Shown in pieces: positions 9,478 to 16,958 of a stretch of 44,318 bases of DNA. Source of the DNA: Geobacteraceae bacterium (lineage in GTDB: Bacteria; Desulfobacterota; Desulfuromonadia; Geobacterales; Pseudopelobacteraceae); assembly GCA_021286935.1 (NCBI GenBank), contig JAJTBI010000017.1:1-44318 (forward strand), written 5' to 3'. How positions within the stretch are numbered: position 1 is the stretch's first letter; every line of letters begins with the position of its first letter. Under the pieces are notes generated by a model, which was given only the letters and a program-made list of their open reading frames with translations, ran no database searches and was not told where the DNA came from. Made by a program: the position numbers and the translations under genes.

Positions 9478-10161
9478 ATGCTGCATATCATCCAGAACGA
9501 CCCCGAGGTTCCGCCCGGTAATCTTGCAGAAAACCTGGCTGACCAGAGGGTCGCGTTCCGTCTCCTGCACGCCTACCGTAATGAAGAGCTGCCTGATCCG
9601 GCTGAGATCTCTGCTCTGATTGTGCTGGGCGGTGCCATGGGGGCCAATGACGATGATCGTTTCCCCTTTCTTTCTCCCCTTAAACAGCTGATTCAATCGT
9701 GCCTCGCCCATGCTATCCCCTACTTGGGGATCTGCCTGGGCGGACAGCTGCTGGCAGCAGCAATGGGCACCCAGGTGGTTTCCTGCCGTTGGGAGGAACT
9801 GGGTACTCTGCAGGTCACGTTGACGCACAAAGGGGAGGCAGACCCGCTCTTCCACGGCATCCCCTCCCCCTTTAACACCTTCCAATGGCACCACGACAGC
9901 TTTGATCTGCCTGCTGGAGCCACACTATTGGCATCATCCCCCGTCTGTCCCCATCAGGCCTTCAGAATCGGCAGCAATGCCTGGGGACTGCAGTTCCATC
10001 CTGAGGTAACTGAGCAGATCATTCGCACCTGGGCTGCCTGGGACCCGGCCACCGCCTGCCGGACCGAACAGTTGCTGGCTGACTTTCAGGCTGCACAAAG
10101 CGGGTATCAACAGACTGCCAAACGTATGCTGCAGAACTTTCTGCTAACAACTCAATCCTAA
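9478..10161 (+). CDS. class I glutamine amidotransferase (GMP synthase-like domain protein)
   Basis: A stand-alone 227-residue class I glutaminase-type domain. The nucleophile is C86 in GICLGGQL, and the His/Glu partners are near 173 and 175 in LQFHPEV. The oxyanion strand LIVLGGAMG lies near 48-55. Proteins of this kind hydrolyse glutamine or gamma-glutamyl compounds, or act as cytoplasmic relatives of the GuaA N-domain. No synthetase domain is attached, so the acceptor is unknown. The start is 6 nt after the deacetylase stop codon. The gene ends right at the left arm of a large inverted repeat that separates it from the convergent GGDEF/EAL gene. Confidence 0.88.
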   Translation: MLHIIQNDPEVPPGNLAENLADQRVAFRLLHAYRNEELPDPAEISALIVLGGAMGANDDDRFPFLSPLKQLIQSCLAHAIPYLGICLGGQLLAAAMGTQVVSCRWEELGTLQVTLTHKGEADPLFHGIPSPFNTFQWHHDSFDLPAGATLLASSPVCPHQAFRIGSNAWGLQFHPEVTEQIIRTWAAWDPATACRTEQLLADFQAAQSGYQQTAKRMLQNFLLTTQS

Positions 10162-10313
10162 AAACTGTTCACGCAGAGACGCAGAGAAGCGAAGAACAAA
10201 ATCAGGCAATTATCTGTCTTTATATTATTAATCACCTGACTATTCCTTACCATTAGGCAAACACCTGATTTTCTCCGCGAGCTTCGCGGCTCCGCGTGAG
10301 AAATTGCTGTTTT
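10162..10313. repeat. inverted-repeat element (MITE/REP-like) between convergent genes
   Basis: Left arm about 10162-10206 and right arm about 10264-10313 are imperfect reverse complements. Shared blocks are AAAAC at the outer end, TCACGC-rGAG-mCGC in the middle and a perfect AAAATCAGG / CCTGATTTT at the inner end (10198-10206 and 10264-10272). They flank an AT-rich core of about 57 bp. The right arm contains the smaller palindrome CGCGAGCTTCGCG. It sits exactly between convergent stop codons, so it could also act as a bidirectional terminator. No transposase is present. Confidence 0.6.
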
Positions 10314-10325
10314 CAGACTAAATAA

Positions 10326-13300
10326 CTACGCCTCTCCACCTACTCTCTTCACCACTGCCGGAATCTGATCAGCCGGTACCGGCCGCGAGTGGATAAAACC
10401 CTGAATGTAGGTGCATCCGATCTGTTTCAGGATCTCCAACTGTTCCGGCTCTTCCACCCCTTCAGCAACGGTCTTCATATCCAGGTTGGTGGCAAGACTC
10501 ACCACCGACTGTGCAATGGCCCGATCCCCTGAATCATGTGCAAGATCACGCACAAAGGAACGATCGATCTTGAGGATCGTCACCGGGAAGTTCTTCAGGT
10601 AGCTTAAGGATGAATAACCGGTTCCAAAATCATCAATTGATATTCCGCAGCCCAATGAGCGTAGCTGTTCCAGCACCCGCACAGCATCATCAGGTTTATC
10701 CACCAGGGCGCTTTCAGTCAGCTCAAGCTCCAGATTTTCAGGCTGAATGCCGGTTTCATCAATCAGTGCAGCAATCCGTTCAATCAAGGTCGGTGACTTA
10801 AACTGCACTGCCGAAAGATTAACGGCCATATTCAATTTAATCCCCTGCTGCTGCCACAACAGTTGCTGCCGACAGGCCGTCCGCAGCACCCAGTCACCAA
10901 TCGGTATGATCTGACGGGTCTCTTCAGCCAGCGGTATAAAACGCATCGGCGAAACCAGGCCAAACTCCGGACTGTTCCAGCGCAGCAACGCCTCGACACC
11001 GGTCACCTGACCGTTTGCCACACTTACCTTGGGTTGGTAGTGCAGTTCCAGCTCTCCCCGATCAAGCACATGGCGCAAACCATGTTCCATTGCCATACGA
11101 TCACGGAGGTTGTTGTTAAGCTCTTCCGAGAAAAAACGGAAGGTATTTTTACCTTCTGCCTTGGCATGATACAGGGCGATATCCGCATGTTTACCCAGCG
11201 CCTTGGCATCAGTGCCATCTTTGGGATACAGTGCGATACCGACACTGGAGGTCACCGCCACCTCACGCCCCTCAAGCTGCAGCGGTTCTGACGCAGTATC
11301 CAGCAGTTTTTGAGCGATCGACACCACATCCTGCTCATGGCGGATATCATGCAGGACCACCGCAAACTCGTCACCCCCCAAACGGCAGACAACATCATCA
11401 TCCCGCAGGGTCTGCGTAAAACGGCTGGCCATCTCACGCAGCAGCTTATCTCCTGCCGGATGTCCCAGACTATCATTGATATGTTTGAAGCTATCCAGAT
11501 CAAGATAGAGCAGCGCTGCGCCGGTTGCCTGACGACGGCTGCGTCGCAGAGCAAGATCAAGACGATCCTGCAGCATACGACGGTTGGGGAGATCGGTCAG
11601 CGGGTCGAAGTAGGCCAGACGTTCAATGGTAGCCTCAGCGTTCTTGCGTTCGTTGATATCCTCAACATTGGCTATAAAGTGGGTTATCTCTCCCTGTTCA
11701 TTATGCAGCGGGCTGATGGAGGCGATTGACCAGTAGACTTCTCCTGTCCTGCGGCGGTTCAGCAGTTCTCCGCGCCACTCCTGACCGGACAGGATGGTCT
11801 TCCAGAGGTTGTCAAACACTTCACGGGGAGTTACATCAGATTTGAGGATACGTGGATTCCTGCCAATTGCCTCCTCGGGGCTGTAGCCGGTCAGCTGGGT
11901 GAACTTCTTATTGACGTACTCAATCGTCCCCTGCAGATCAGTGATCAGCACAGCACTGGCGCTGTGTTCAATCCCGTGGGTCAGTTTACGCAGGAAATCT
12001 TCATTCTTCTTACGCTCGCTGATATCACGGATCGATTCAATGGCGCCGATCCGCTGACCGTTGGCATCATACAGCGGCACACCGGTGGCCCAGACATAGG
12101 CCCCTGCCCCATCATACAAGGCCGGACAAAAGGTCTCGGCGTCAAGGATCTCACCGGTACGACGAATATTGGCATATTTAGCCTTAAGGTCTTCATCATC
12201 AACATCAAACAGGTCAAGCAGCTGGGTTCGACGGGTTCCATAGAACGGGATGGTGTACTCATGATCCCCCTTGCCGATCATCTCCTCCTTGGGAACACCA
12301 GTCATCTTCTCCATGGCGCGGTTCCAGATCACCACTTTTTTGTCATTATCGATAACAAAGGTGGCATCCGGAAGAAAATCGATAATATCCCGCAGTTGCT
12401 GTTTGGTGTTCTGTACAGTCTGCTCTGCCTCAAGTGCAAGGTGCAACTGTTCCCGTTGATAACGCTGAAAACCAGCCAGGGCAGCGACAGCAACCAGCGC
12501 GATAATGGCGAAGGTAATCCCCTGACTCATTGCATGGGCACGCCACCCCTTAAATATTACGGAAAAATCACGTCCGGTTGCCACCACCAACGGTTTATCC
12601 ATGTTCAGCCCGACCGGCTGAATTGAGTAGATGGCCATCAACCGGCTTTCACCGGTTGAATAGACCGTTCCACTCAGAACATTCTCACGTTTGGCACTGG
12701 TTATATGACGGCTAAAGAAGGATCCGGGCTTTAAGAGGTTCGCCCCCTGCTGCCCTGGCCGATCCGGTACCATCATAAACTGAACACCATCACCATGGGC
12801 AAGGGCTGACCACATGTCCGGGCTGTAGTTAATTGAGCCCAGCAGGGTTTTAAAGTACTCAGGGTCAAGGGTAGCTGCCACAATACCGTTGAAACGACCA
12901 TCGGCATCATGCATGACCCGCACCAGATTCATGCCCCATACACCGGAACTGGTTTGAAAGGGAGGAGTAACAAACAGTACCGCAGGGTCAGGATTTTTTA
13001 CTGCCGTTTGAAAACAGTCTTCGTTGCTAACATCAGAGCCGATCAGCAATTTCCTGTTTGAGTGCCTGACAATACCGGTGCGATCAACCGTAAAAACGGT
13101 TCGCACCCCTGCAATCCCATGCACGTCAAACTCCAGCTCCCTGTTACTCACCCCACGTGTCCAGCTGTCGGGAGCAAGGTTTCTCAATTCATCGCAGATA
13201 TGCTGCATCACTTGAGCAGTTCCCTGCAGTTGGGCGCTCAGGTTTGCGTTCACCACCCGCACCTGAGCCAGCAGACGCTGTTCCTCCCCAGTCAGGACAT

Positions 13301-13400
13301 CGGTACGGATCTTATACAGGTTATGGACAATAGAGCCTGCCAGCAGCAGTAACACCAGCAGTAGCACCCCCCACTGTCCAAGAAACTTGTCGCGATTCAT
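10326..13400 (-). CDS. membrane sensor diguanylate cyclase/phosphodiesterase (Cache-like, PAS-PAS-GGDEF-EAL)
   Basis: A c-di-GMP turnover protein of about 1024 residues. An N-terminal membrane helix (about 8-28) leads to a periplasmic sensor region of ~250 residues that looks like a double-Cache domain, then a second membrane helix near 300. Two PAS domains follow (about 333-440 and 476-590), then GGDEF near 675 (RLGGDEF intact) and EAL near 800. The EAL signature residues look complete: EALLRW, ELTES, DDFGTGYS, KIDRSF and AEGVE. Both activities are therefore possible. I chose the ATG at 13400 rather than 13424 because the purine-rich GAGGAG lies between them. A 16-bp palindrome sits upstream at 13494-13509. 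The ligand is unknown. Confidence 0.92.
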   Translation of the reverse strand: MNRDKFLGQWGVLLLVLLLLAGSIVHNLYKIRTDVLTGEEQRLLAQVRVVNANLSAQLQGTAQVMQHICDELRNLAPDSWTRGVSNRELEFDVHGIAGVRTVFTVDRTGIVRHSNRKLLIGSDVSNEDCFQTAVKNPDPAVLFVTPPFQTSSGVWGMNLVRVMHDADGRFNGIVAATLDPEYFKTLLGSINYSPDMWSALAHGDGVQFMMVPDRPGQQGANLLKPGSFFSRHITSAKRENVLSGTVYSTGESRLMAIYSIQPVGLNMDKPLVVATGRDFSVIFKGWRAHAMSQGITFAIIALVAVAALAGFQRYQREQLHLALEAEQTVQNTKQQLRDIIDFLPDATFVIDNDKKVVIWNRAMEKMTGVPKEEMIGKGDHEYTIPFYGTRRTQLLDLFDVDDEDLKAKYANIRRTGEILDAETFCPALYDGAGAYVWATGVPLYDANGQRIGAIESIRDISERKKNEDFLRKLTHGIEHSASAVLITDLQGTIEYVNKKFTQLTGYSPEEAIGRNPRILKSDVTPREVFDNLWKTILSGQEWRGELLNRRRTGEVYWSIASISPLHNEQGEITHFIANVEDINERKNAEATIERLAYFDPLTDLPNRRMLQDRLDLALRRSRRQATGAALLYLDLDSFKHINDSLGHPAGDKLLREMASRFTQTLRDDDVVCRLGGDEFAVVLHDIRHEQDVVSIAQKLLDTASEPLQLEGREVAVTSSVGIALYPKDGTDAKALGKHADIALYHAKAEGKNTFRFFSEELNNNLRDRMAMEHGLRHVLDRGELELHYQPKVSVANGQVTGVEALLRWNSPEFGLVSPMRFIPLAEETRQIIPIGDWVLRTACRQQLLWQQQGIKLNMAVNLSAVQFKSPTLIERIAALIDETGIQPENLELELTESALVDKPDDAVRVLEQLRSLGCGISIDDFGTGYSSLSYLKNFPVTILKIDRSFVRDLAHDSGDRAIAQSVVSLATNLDMKTVAEGVEEPEQLEILKQIGCTYIQGFIHSRPVPADQIPAVVKRVGGEA

Positions 13401-13493
13401 GCGCACCCCGTTAGCTCCTCGCATAGCGTCAACATCTATCCTTCATCCTGAACCACCACGCCTTACTGGAACAGGCGTTTACAGCTAAATCTA

Positions 13494-13509
13494 TAGGGTA
13501 AATACCCTA
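13494..13509. promoter_or_regulatory. candidate operator: 16-bp palindrome upstream of the GGDEF/EAL gene
   Basis: TAGGGTA-aa-TACCCTA is a perfect inverted repeat with 7-bp arms. It lies about 95 nt upstream of the chosen start of the GGDEF/EAL gene on the minus strand. The binding factor is unknown and a chance palindrome is possible. Confidence 0.3.
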
Positions 13510-13561
13510 GTCCCGTAAAATGTCAACCATTAAGGACGAATGAGACATTTTTAATCCGCAT

Positions 13562-13606
13562 ACAAACCAAAGCAGAGGGCCGTTCCGGTTAAGAAACAGC
13601 CCTCTG
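13562..13606 (-). terminator. probable terminator after the octaheme cytochrome gene
   Basis: Read on the minus strand, an 8-bp GC-rich stem (arms 13599-13606 and 13573-13580, CAGAGGGC/GCCCTCTG) is followed by a T-rich stretch (CTTTGGTTTG). It lies about 30 nt past the stop codon at 13635. The U-tract is interrupted, so strength is uncertain. Confidence 0.6.
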
Positions 13607-13634
13607 GGTATAGCCCCTCCACAGATTCAAGGAG

Positions 13635-15128
13635 TTATTTTTTAGGTTCTTCCTTCTTGTTTGCCACTGCCAGGGCATCATTCAGGATCTTGACTCCGGC
13701 CTTGGAGGCGGCAATGGAACCGGTCAGGGTTTCACGGGCCAGACTTGGATTGTGGAAACCGTCCGAGTTCTCAGCGGTCCAGTATTCCCACAGCACATGA
13801 GCCTCTTCATGCTTGGCCCGGGCCTGATCCAGCACGGCAGGGGCAACACCGGCACGGGAGGCCACCAGATAGGTGTCGATCAACTGTCCCAGCCAGTACT
13901 CTGCCTTGCGCATCTTGCCTTTGGTGTAGTTACGGATGGTGTCGATCTGCCACTTGGCCTTCTCAACACTGGAATCCTTATGGCAGGTAATGCAGGATTC
14001 TTTTGCCATGTTGATCGGCTTGACCACACCGTGGGTCGAATACGGCTTACCGTCTTTCCCCTTCAACTTGGGCATATGGCACTGATGGCACTGCACACCG
14101 GCCTTATCATGGACTGAACCGGCATAGGTCTCTGTCTCGGGGTGCTGCATCTTGATCAGACGGGCTCCGGTCACGGCATGCTTGAAGTCAAAGAAATCAA
14201 GCTGTTTGTAATGGGCCAGCAGTTCCTTGGCATTTTTAAGCGGGAAATGGTTGGTACGGTCTGAGGCAAAAGTGACCGGTTTGCCATCGCTCCACTGGGT
14301 ACCGGGGTTGCAGTTGTACTCCACGTGACACTGGGCGCACATCATCCGGGAGTCCGTCTTCTCCATCACGCCGATCTTGCGGAAGCCGTCACGGAAGGAG
14401 ACCACCTTCAGGTCCGTCTTACCATCCTTGGCAAAAATATTTTTAGCAGGATCTTTGTCGATGGCGGCAATCAAGGCATCACGAATCACGCGGGGCTGGG
14501 TGCCGTGGGGGTCGTGGCACTCAATACAGCCAACCGGGTTATGGACATCCTTCATGACATCATTCACGTTGGAGGTGCGGTCAAACTTGCCCCCCTTCTC
14601 CCCCAGATACTTCCACTTCAGTACCAGATCTGACGTCTTGCACTGAATACAGGTCGGGTTACCGGCCATGGCGGTCTCAGTCAGCTTGGCGCTGGCCCCT
14701 TTATCTTCAAGCACATCCCAGGTTTTGCCAACCTTGTCATAGTTCTTCCAGCCGCCCTTGAACTGATAACGGCCACCCTGGAAGCGATCTACGGCAAACT
14801 GATCCACCACCATAAAGGCATGGCCGCGGGGTTCTGCATGTTCAAAGGTGAAGCCGTGACCGGCCAGCAGCTTGTCCTGCATTGGCGAACGTCCGGTGGG
14901 TGTACCCTTTTCCTTGCGCGATCCGCCTTCAGGATAGTGCGGGGTAAAGAAGCTCTGATACTGATTCTTGTGGCAGGAACCGCAGACCGCCGGGTCCAGC
15001 TTGGTTACCGGCTTGGTCTCGGGACCGGGGTTGGCCAGGTGTTCCTTGGTCTTGTCATGACAGACCGAACAGGCCAGCGCCGCATGTTTTGACGCCTCCT
15101 TAAGCGCCTTTACCTCGCCATGACACAT
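13635..15128 (-). CDS. octaheme nitrite reductase (ONR/TvNiR type), reading frame lacking its signal peptide
   Basis: A c-type cytochrome of the octaheme ammonia-forming nitrite reductase family. Eight heme motifs occur: CYMCH (its CY just upstream of the Met used here), CSVCH, CGSCH, CIQCK (160-164), CIECH, CAQCH, CHQCH and CITCH. The fourth has Lys instead of His, the family's catalytic heme. Active-site counterparts are R101, Y271 and H329. The Tyr is followed two residues later by Cys (Y271, C273), as in the Tyr-Cys cross-link known for TvNiR. The calcium-site elements HVEY and KMQ are kept. The open frame begins inside the first heme motif and has no RBS. A good signal peptide and RBS lie upstream in another frame (15129-15259), so a 1-nt frameshift breaks the gene in this sequence. 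It is co-transcribed with the preceding ferredoxin gene. Confidence 0.88.
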   Translation of the reverse strand: MCHGEVKALKEASKHAALACSVCHDKTKEHLANPGPETKPVTKLDPAVCGSCHKNQYQSFFTPHYPEGGSRKEKGTPTGRSPMQDKLLAGHGFTFEHAEPRGHAFMVVDQFAVDRFQGGRYQFKGGWKNYDKVGKTWDVLEDKGASAKLTETAMAGNPTCIQCKTSDLVLKWKYLGEKGGKFDRTSNVNDVMKDVHNPVGCIECHDPHGTQPRVIRDALIAAIDKDPAKNIFAKDGKTDLKVVSFRDGFRKIGVMEKTDSRMMCAQCHVEYNCNPGTQWSDGKPVTFASDRTNHFPLKNAKELLAHYKQLDFFDFKHAVTGARLIKMQHPETETYAGSVHDKAGVQCHQCHMPKLKGKDGKPYSTHGVVKPINMAKESCITCHKDSSVEKAKWQIDTIRNYTKGKMRKAEYWLGQLIDTYLVASRAGVAPAVLDQARAKHEEAHVLWEYWTAENSDGFHNPSLARETLTGSIAASKAGVKILNDALAVANKKEEPKK

Positions 15129-15259
15129 GTAGCATTGTTCACGTCCGTCGTTGACAGGCTTGGCTGCCGGTTTTGCTTTGGTGCTGCCAGCGAAGGAATT
15201 GCCAATAGGGCGCCAAGCCCGACAATACCTGCTGTAACTGCCAGTCTCTGTTTCAGCAT
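15129..15259 (-). pseudogene. detached 5' part of the octaheme nitrite reductase gene (signal peptide, frameshifted)
   Basis: An ATG at 15259 with AAAGGAGC 8 nt upstream starts a textbook Sec signal peptide: KQR, a hydrophobic core with VGLGALLA, and an end in SLAA. After SLAAPK this frame runs out of phase with the cytochrome. In the cytochrome's frame the sequence just before CYMCH reads KAKPAAKPVNDGREQ. Adding one A to the AAA run (TTT at 15177-15179 on the plus strand) would join them as SLAAPKAKPAAKPVND, giving a 541-residue exported protein. The lesion may be a real mutation, slippage in an A-run, or a sequencing error. Confidence 0.75.
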
Positions 15260-15262
15260 GGT

Positions 15263-15664
15263 TTATGCTCCTTTCTCTGATGCTGTTGCTATTTCACGGA
15301 TTACCAGACCTATCGCCTTGGGTGTTACCGGACAGATATACAAACAATCTCCGCAGCCGTTACAGCGGGCTGCATCGATCCTGATTCCCTCCCCCATCAC
15401 CACAACAATTGCCTGCTGTTCACATCTCTCAACGCAGCTGAAACAGCCACAATTGCGGGCCAGACAGCGTTCATTACGGGCCACCGCCACCATCGGCTGA
15501 TCACGGTAGGGCAGCTCGGAAAATTCTTCTACATCAGCAGTCTGCTGTTGCAGCACACCGGTTGCTTTCAGCAGAGAATCTCCCAGCGAAAAGAGACCTT
15601 GCTTAAAAAAATCCTTTCGTGAAAGCGTCACCTTACCTCTTCCTTCCTGACTCACGGTTTTCAT
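15263..15664 (-). CDS. NapF/NrfC-like 4Fe-4S ferredoxin
   Basis: A 133-residue protein with two iron-sulfur sites. The second, C101-X2-C104-X2-C107-X3-C111-P, is a canonical [4Fe-4S] motif. The first is a Cys-rich stretch at 67, 72, 74, 77 and 81. The N-terminus has SRKDFFKQG, similar to the start of NapF-type ferredoxins, without a hydrophobic signal segment, so it is probably cytoplasmic. The ATG at 15664 has little RBS. A GTG at 15631, preceded by GAGG, would give a protein beginning TLSRKDFF and is a good alternative. The stop is 3 nt before the octaheme reductase start, so the two form an operon. A TTTGAC-N4-GTCAAA palindrome lies upstream at -41.5 relative to a predicted promoter. It may supply electrons to the nitrite reductase pathway or help its maturation. 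Confidence 0.82.
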   Translation of the reverse strand: MKTVSQEGRGKVTLSRKDFFKQGLFSLGDSLLKATGVLQQQTADVEEFSELPYRDQPMVAVARNERCLARNCGCFSCVERCEQQAIVVVMGEGIRIDAARCNGCGDCLYICPVTPKAIGLVIREIATASEKGA

Positions 15665-15734
15665 TCGAGGATACTAGCAAGAAGATGCAGACCTGTCTGT
15701 TGTCTGCATCTTACAGACAAGCTTGTAGCGTAGG

Positions 15735-15750
15735 TTTGACCAAAGTCAAA
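15735..15750 (-). promoter_or_regulatory. HcpR/DNR-like activator site, ferredoxin/octaheme reductase operon
   Basis: A perfect 16-bp palindrome, TTTGAC-caaa-GTCAAA. On the minus strand a -10-like TAAGAT lies at 15713-15708, which predicts +1 near 15701 and puts the palindrome centre at -41.5. Half-sites with TTGAC are those reported for HcpR-type CRP/FNR regulators; classical FNR prefers TTGAT. Confidence 0.7.
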
Positions 15751-15793
15751 TTTCCTGCAAACCACTGTTTTAATATATACAAATTACCAAATG

Positions 15794-15823
15794 TTGACTT
15801 TTTTACTGTATAGTGTATACAGT
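15794..15823 (+). promoter_or_regulatory. predicted promoter with overlapping 19-bp operator, peroxiredoxin gene
   Basis: A -35-like TTGACT (15794-15799) is followed after 16 bp by TATACA (15816-15821). The palindrome ACTGTATA-gtg-TATACAGT (15805-15823) covers the spacer and the -10, an arrangement that suits a repressor. It resembles GntR-type TGTATA/TATACA sites. It is one base too long for an E. coli LexA box. The regulator is unknown. Confidence 0.55.
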
Positions 15824-15865
15824 TTTGTCGACTATACTCATCAGCAGCAGAAGCGGACAGAAATC

Positions 15866-16339
15866 ATGACCTTAATAGACCAGAAGGCTCCGGGCTTTGA
15901 CCTTGAAGGAAGCGATGGTAAACGTCACCGCCTTGAAGACTATGCGGGGCAACGAGTACTGCTGTTTTTCTATCCTCGTGACAACACGCCCGGTTGCACC
16001 AAAGAAGCACTTGGCTTTCGTGATCTGAAAACGGAATTCGAAAGACTTGGCTTTGCCGTGCTGGGTGTCAGCAAGGATTCGCTGGTCTCCCACCAACGTT
16101 TTATTGATAATCACGAACTGAACATGGTACTACTGTCTGACCCGGATGCCAGCGTTATGAAGGCCTACCATGCCTATGGCGAAAAGGTGATGTACGGTAA
16201 AACCGTGTCTGGTGTAATCCGTTCAACGGTTCTGATCTGCGCCGATGGCATTATTAGAAAACACTGGACCAAGGTAGCAAAAGCCGAGCAGCATCCGGCA
16301 CAGGTACTTGAGTATGTTTCCAATTTTCACTGCGAATAG
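15866..16339 (+). CDS. bcp: peroxiredoxin, BCP/PrxQ family
   Basis: A thiol peroxidase of 157 residues reducing H2O2 and organic peroxides in the cytoplasm. The peroxidatic Cys is C44 in the TPGCT motif, with the fold's FFYPRDNTPG strand-loop just before it. The resolving Cys found five residues later in E. coli BCP is Leu here (L49), so this enzyme must work as a 1-Cys type or use another Cys: VLICADG near 125 or the penultimate residue. I chose the ATG at 15866 because the protein family starts right there; an in-frame ATG at 15791 lies upstream of the predicted promoter. The rubrerythrin-like gene follows with its RBS overlapping this stop codon. Confidence 0.9.
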   Translation: MTLIDQKAPGFDLEGSDGKRHRLEDYAGQRVLLFFYPRDNTPGCTKEALGFRDLKTEFERLGFAVLGVSKDSLVSHQRFIDNHELNMVLLSDPDASVMKAYHAYGEKVMYGKTVSGVIRSTVLICADGIIRKHWTKVAKAEQHPAQVLEYVSNFHCE

Positions 16340-16348
16340 GAGGATGTA

Positions 16349-16801
16349 ATGAGCTTTATTTCCCTGAAAGAGGTTGTAGATTTTGCCATTGAGCAGGAAG
16401 AAGGGGCTTACCAGCGCTACAAGCGGGCAGCAGAACTGACCGAAAGTCCGGCAGCCCGCAAGATGTTTGAGGAACTGGCCCAGGAAGAAGCCACCCACAA
16501 AGAGGTCTTCTCCAAGGTTGACCCGGACAAGATTGAAGAGGTAAACATCTGCAAGATACCGGAAGCAACCATCGGTCAGTACCTGAAGGAAGTACCGTTT
16601 CATCCCCAGATGAGCTATCAGGAAATCCTGACCTTTGCCCTGAAAGCAGACGAAAACGCCTATCAACTGTACAAAGCAGCTGCTGGCATGACCGAGGAGC
16701 CCAGACTGCAAAAGACATTACTGACCTTTGCAGAAGTGGAACTGGGACACCGCCGCAAGATTGAGGCACTGTACGAGGATAAGGTACTGACAGAAGGGTA
16801 A
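16349..16801 (+). CDS. rubrerythrin-type ferritin-like diiron protein (no rubredoxin domain)
   Basis: A 150-residue four-helix-bundle protein. Diiron ligands can be placed at E18 (with E17 next to it), E47-X2-H50, E102 and E131-X2-H134, the two-EXXH pattern of the rubrerythrin/ferritin-like superfamily. The C-terminal rubredoxin domain of classical rubrerythrin is absent, so it needs an outside electron donor if it is a peroxidase. AGGAGG at 16338-16343 overlaps the peroxiredoxin stop codon, indicating translational coupling. The pair forms an oxidative-stress unit ended by a strong hairpin. A role in peroxide reduction is inferred from family and context. Confidence 0.85.
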   Translation: MSFISLKEVVDFAIEQEEGAYQRYKRAAELTESPAARKMFEELAQEEATHKEVFSKVDPDKIEEVNICKIPEATIGQYLKEVPFHPQMSYQEILTFALKADENAYQLYKAAAGMTEEPRLQKTLLTFAEVELGHRRKIEALYEDKVLTEG

Positions 16802-16828
16802 CCCACCCGTCAGACCCTTGTTGTTCAG

Positions 16829-16856
16829 GCGCCACGGCAAACCGTGGCGCTTTTTT
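16829..16856 (+). terminator. rho-independent terminator, peroxiredoxin/rubrerythrin-like operon
   Basis: A perfect 9-bp stem, GCGCCACGG / CCGTGGCGC, with the tetraloop caaa is followed by six T. It lies 28 nt after the upstream stop codon. Confidence 0.93.
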
Positions 16857-16877
16857 ATGCGCTAAAACCAGCCATCA

Positions 16878-16893
16878 TTTGACTTTTGTCAAA
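16878..16893 (+). promoter_or_regulatory. HcpR/DNR-like activator site, chemoreceptor gene
   Basis: TTTGAC-tttt-GTCAAA is a perfect 16-bp palindrome. A weak -10-like TAGCGT lies 21 bp downstream (16915-16920), which would centre the site at -41.5. The start codon of the chemoreceptor is at 16959. Confidence 0.65.
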
Positions 16894-16958
16894 CCTGTGG
16901 CAAACAAAGTCTGGTAGCGTGCAGCATCCAAAAATCCATTCAGGAAAAGAGGGGAAAC

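Noticed and set aside
15805..15823. LexA (SOS) box upstream of the peroxiredoxin gene
   Set aside because: CTGT and ACAG are 9 bp apart; the E. coli box has 8, and the Geobacter-type LexA motif is different. The gene is also not an SOS function.
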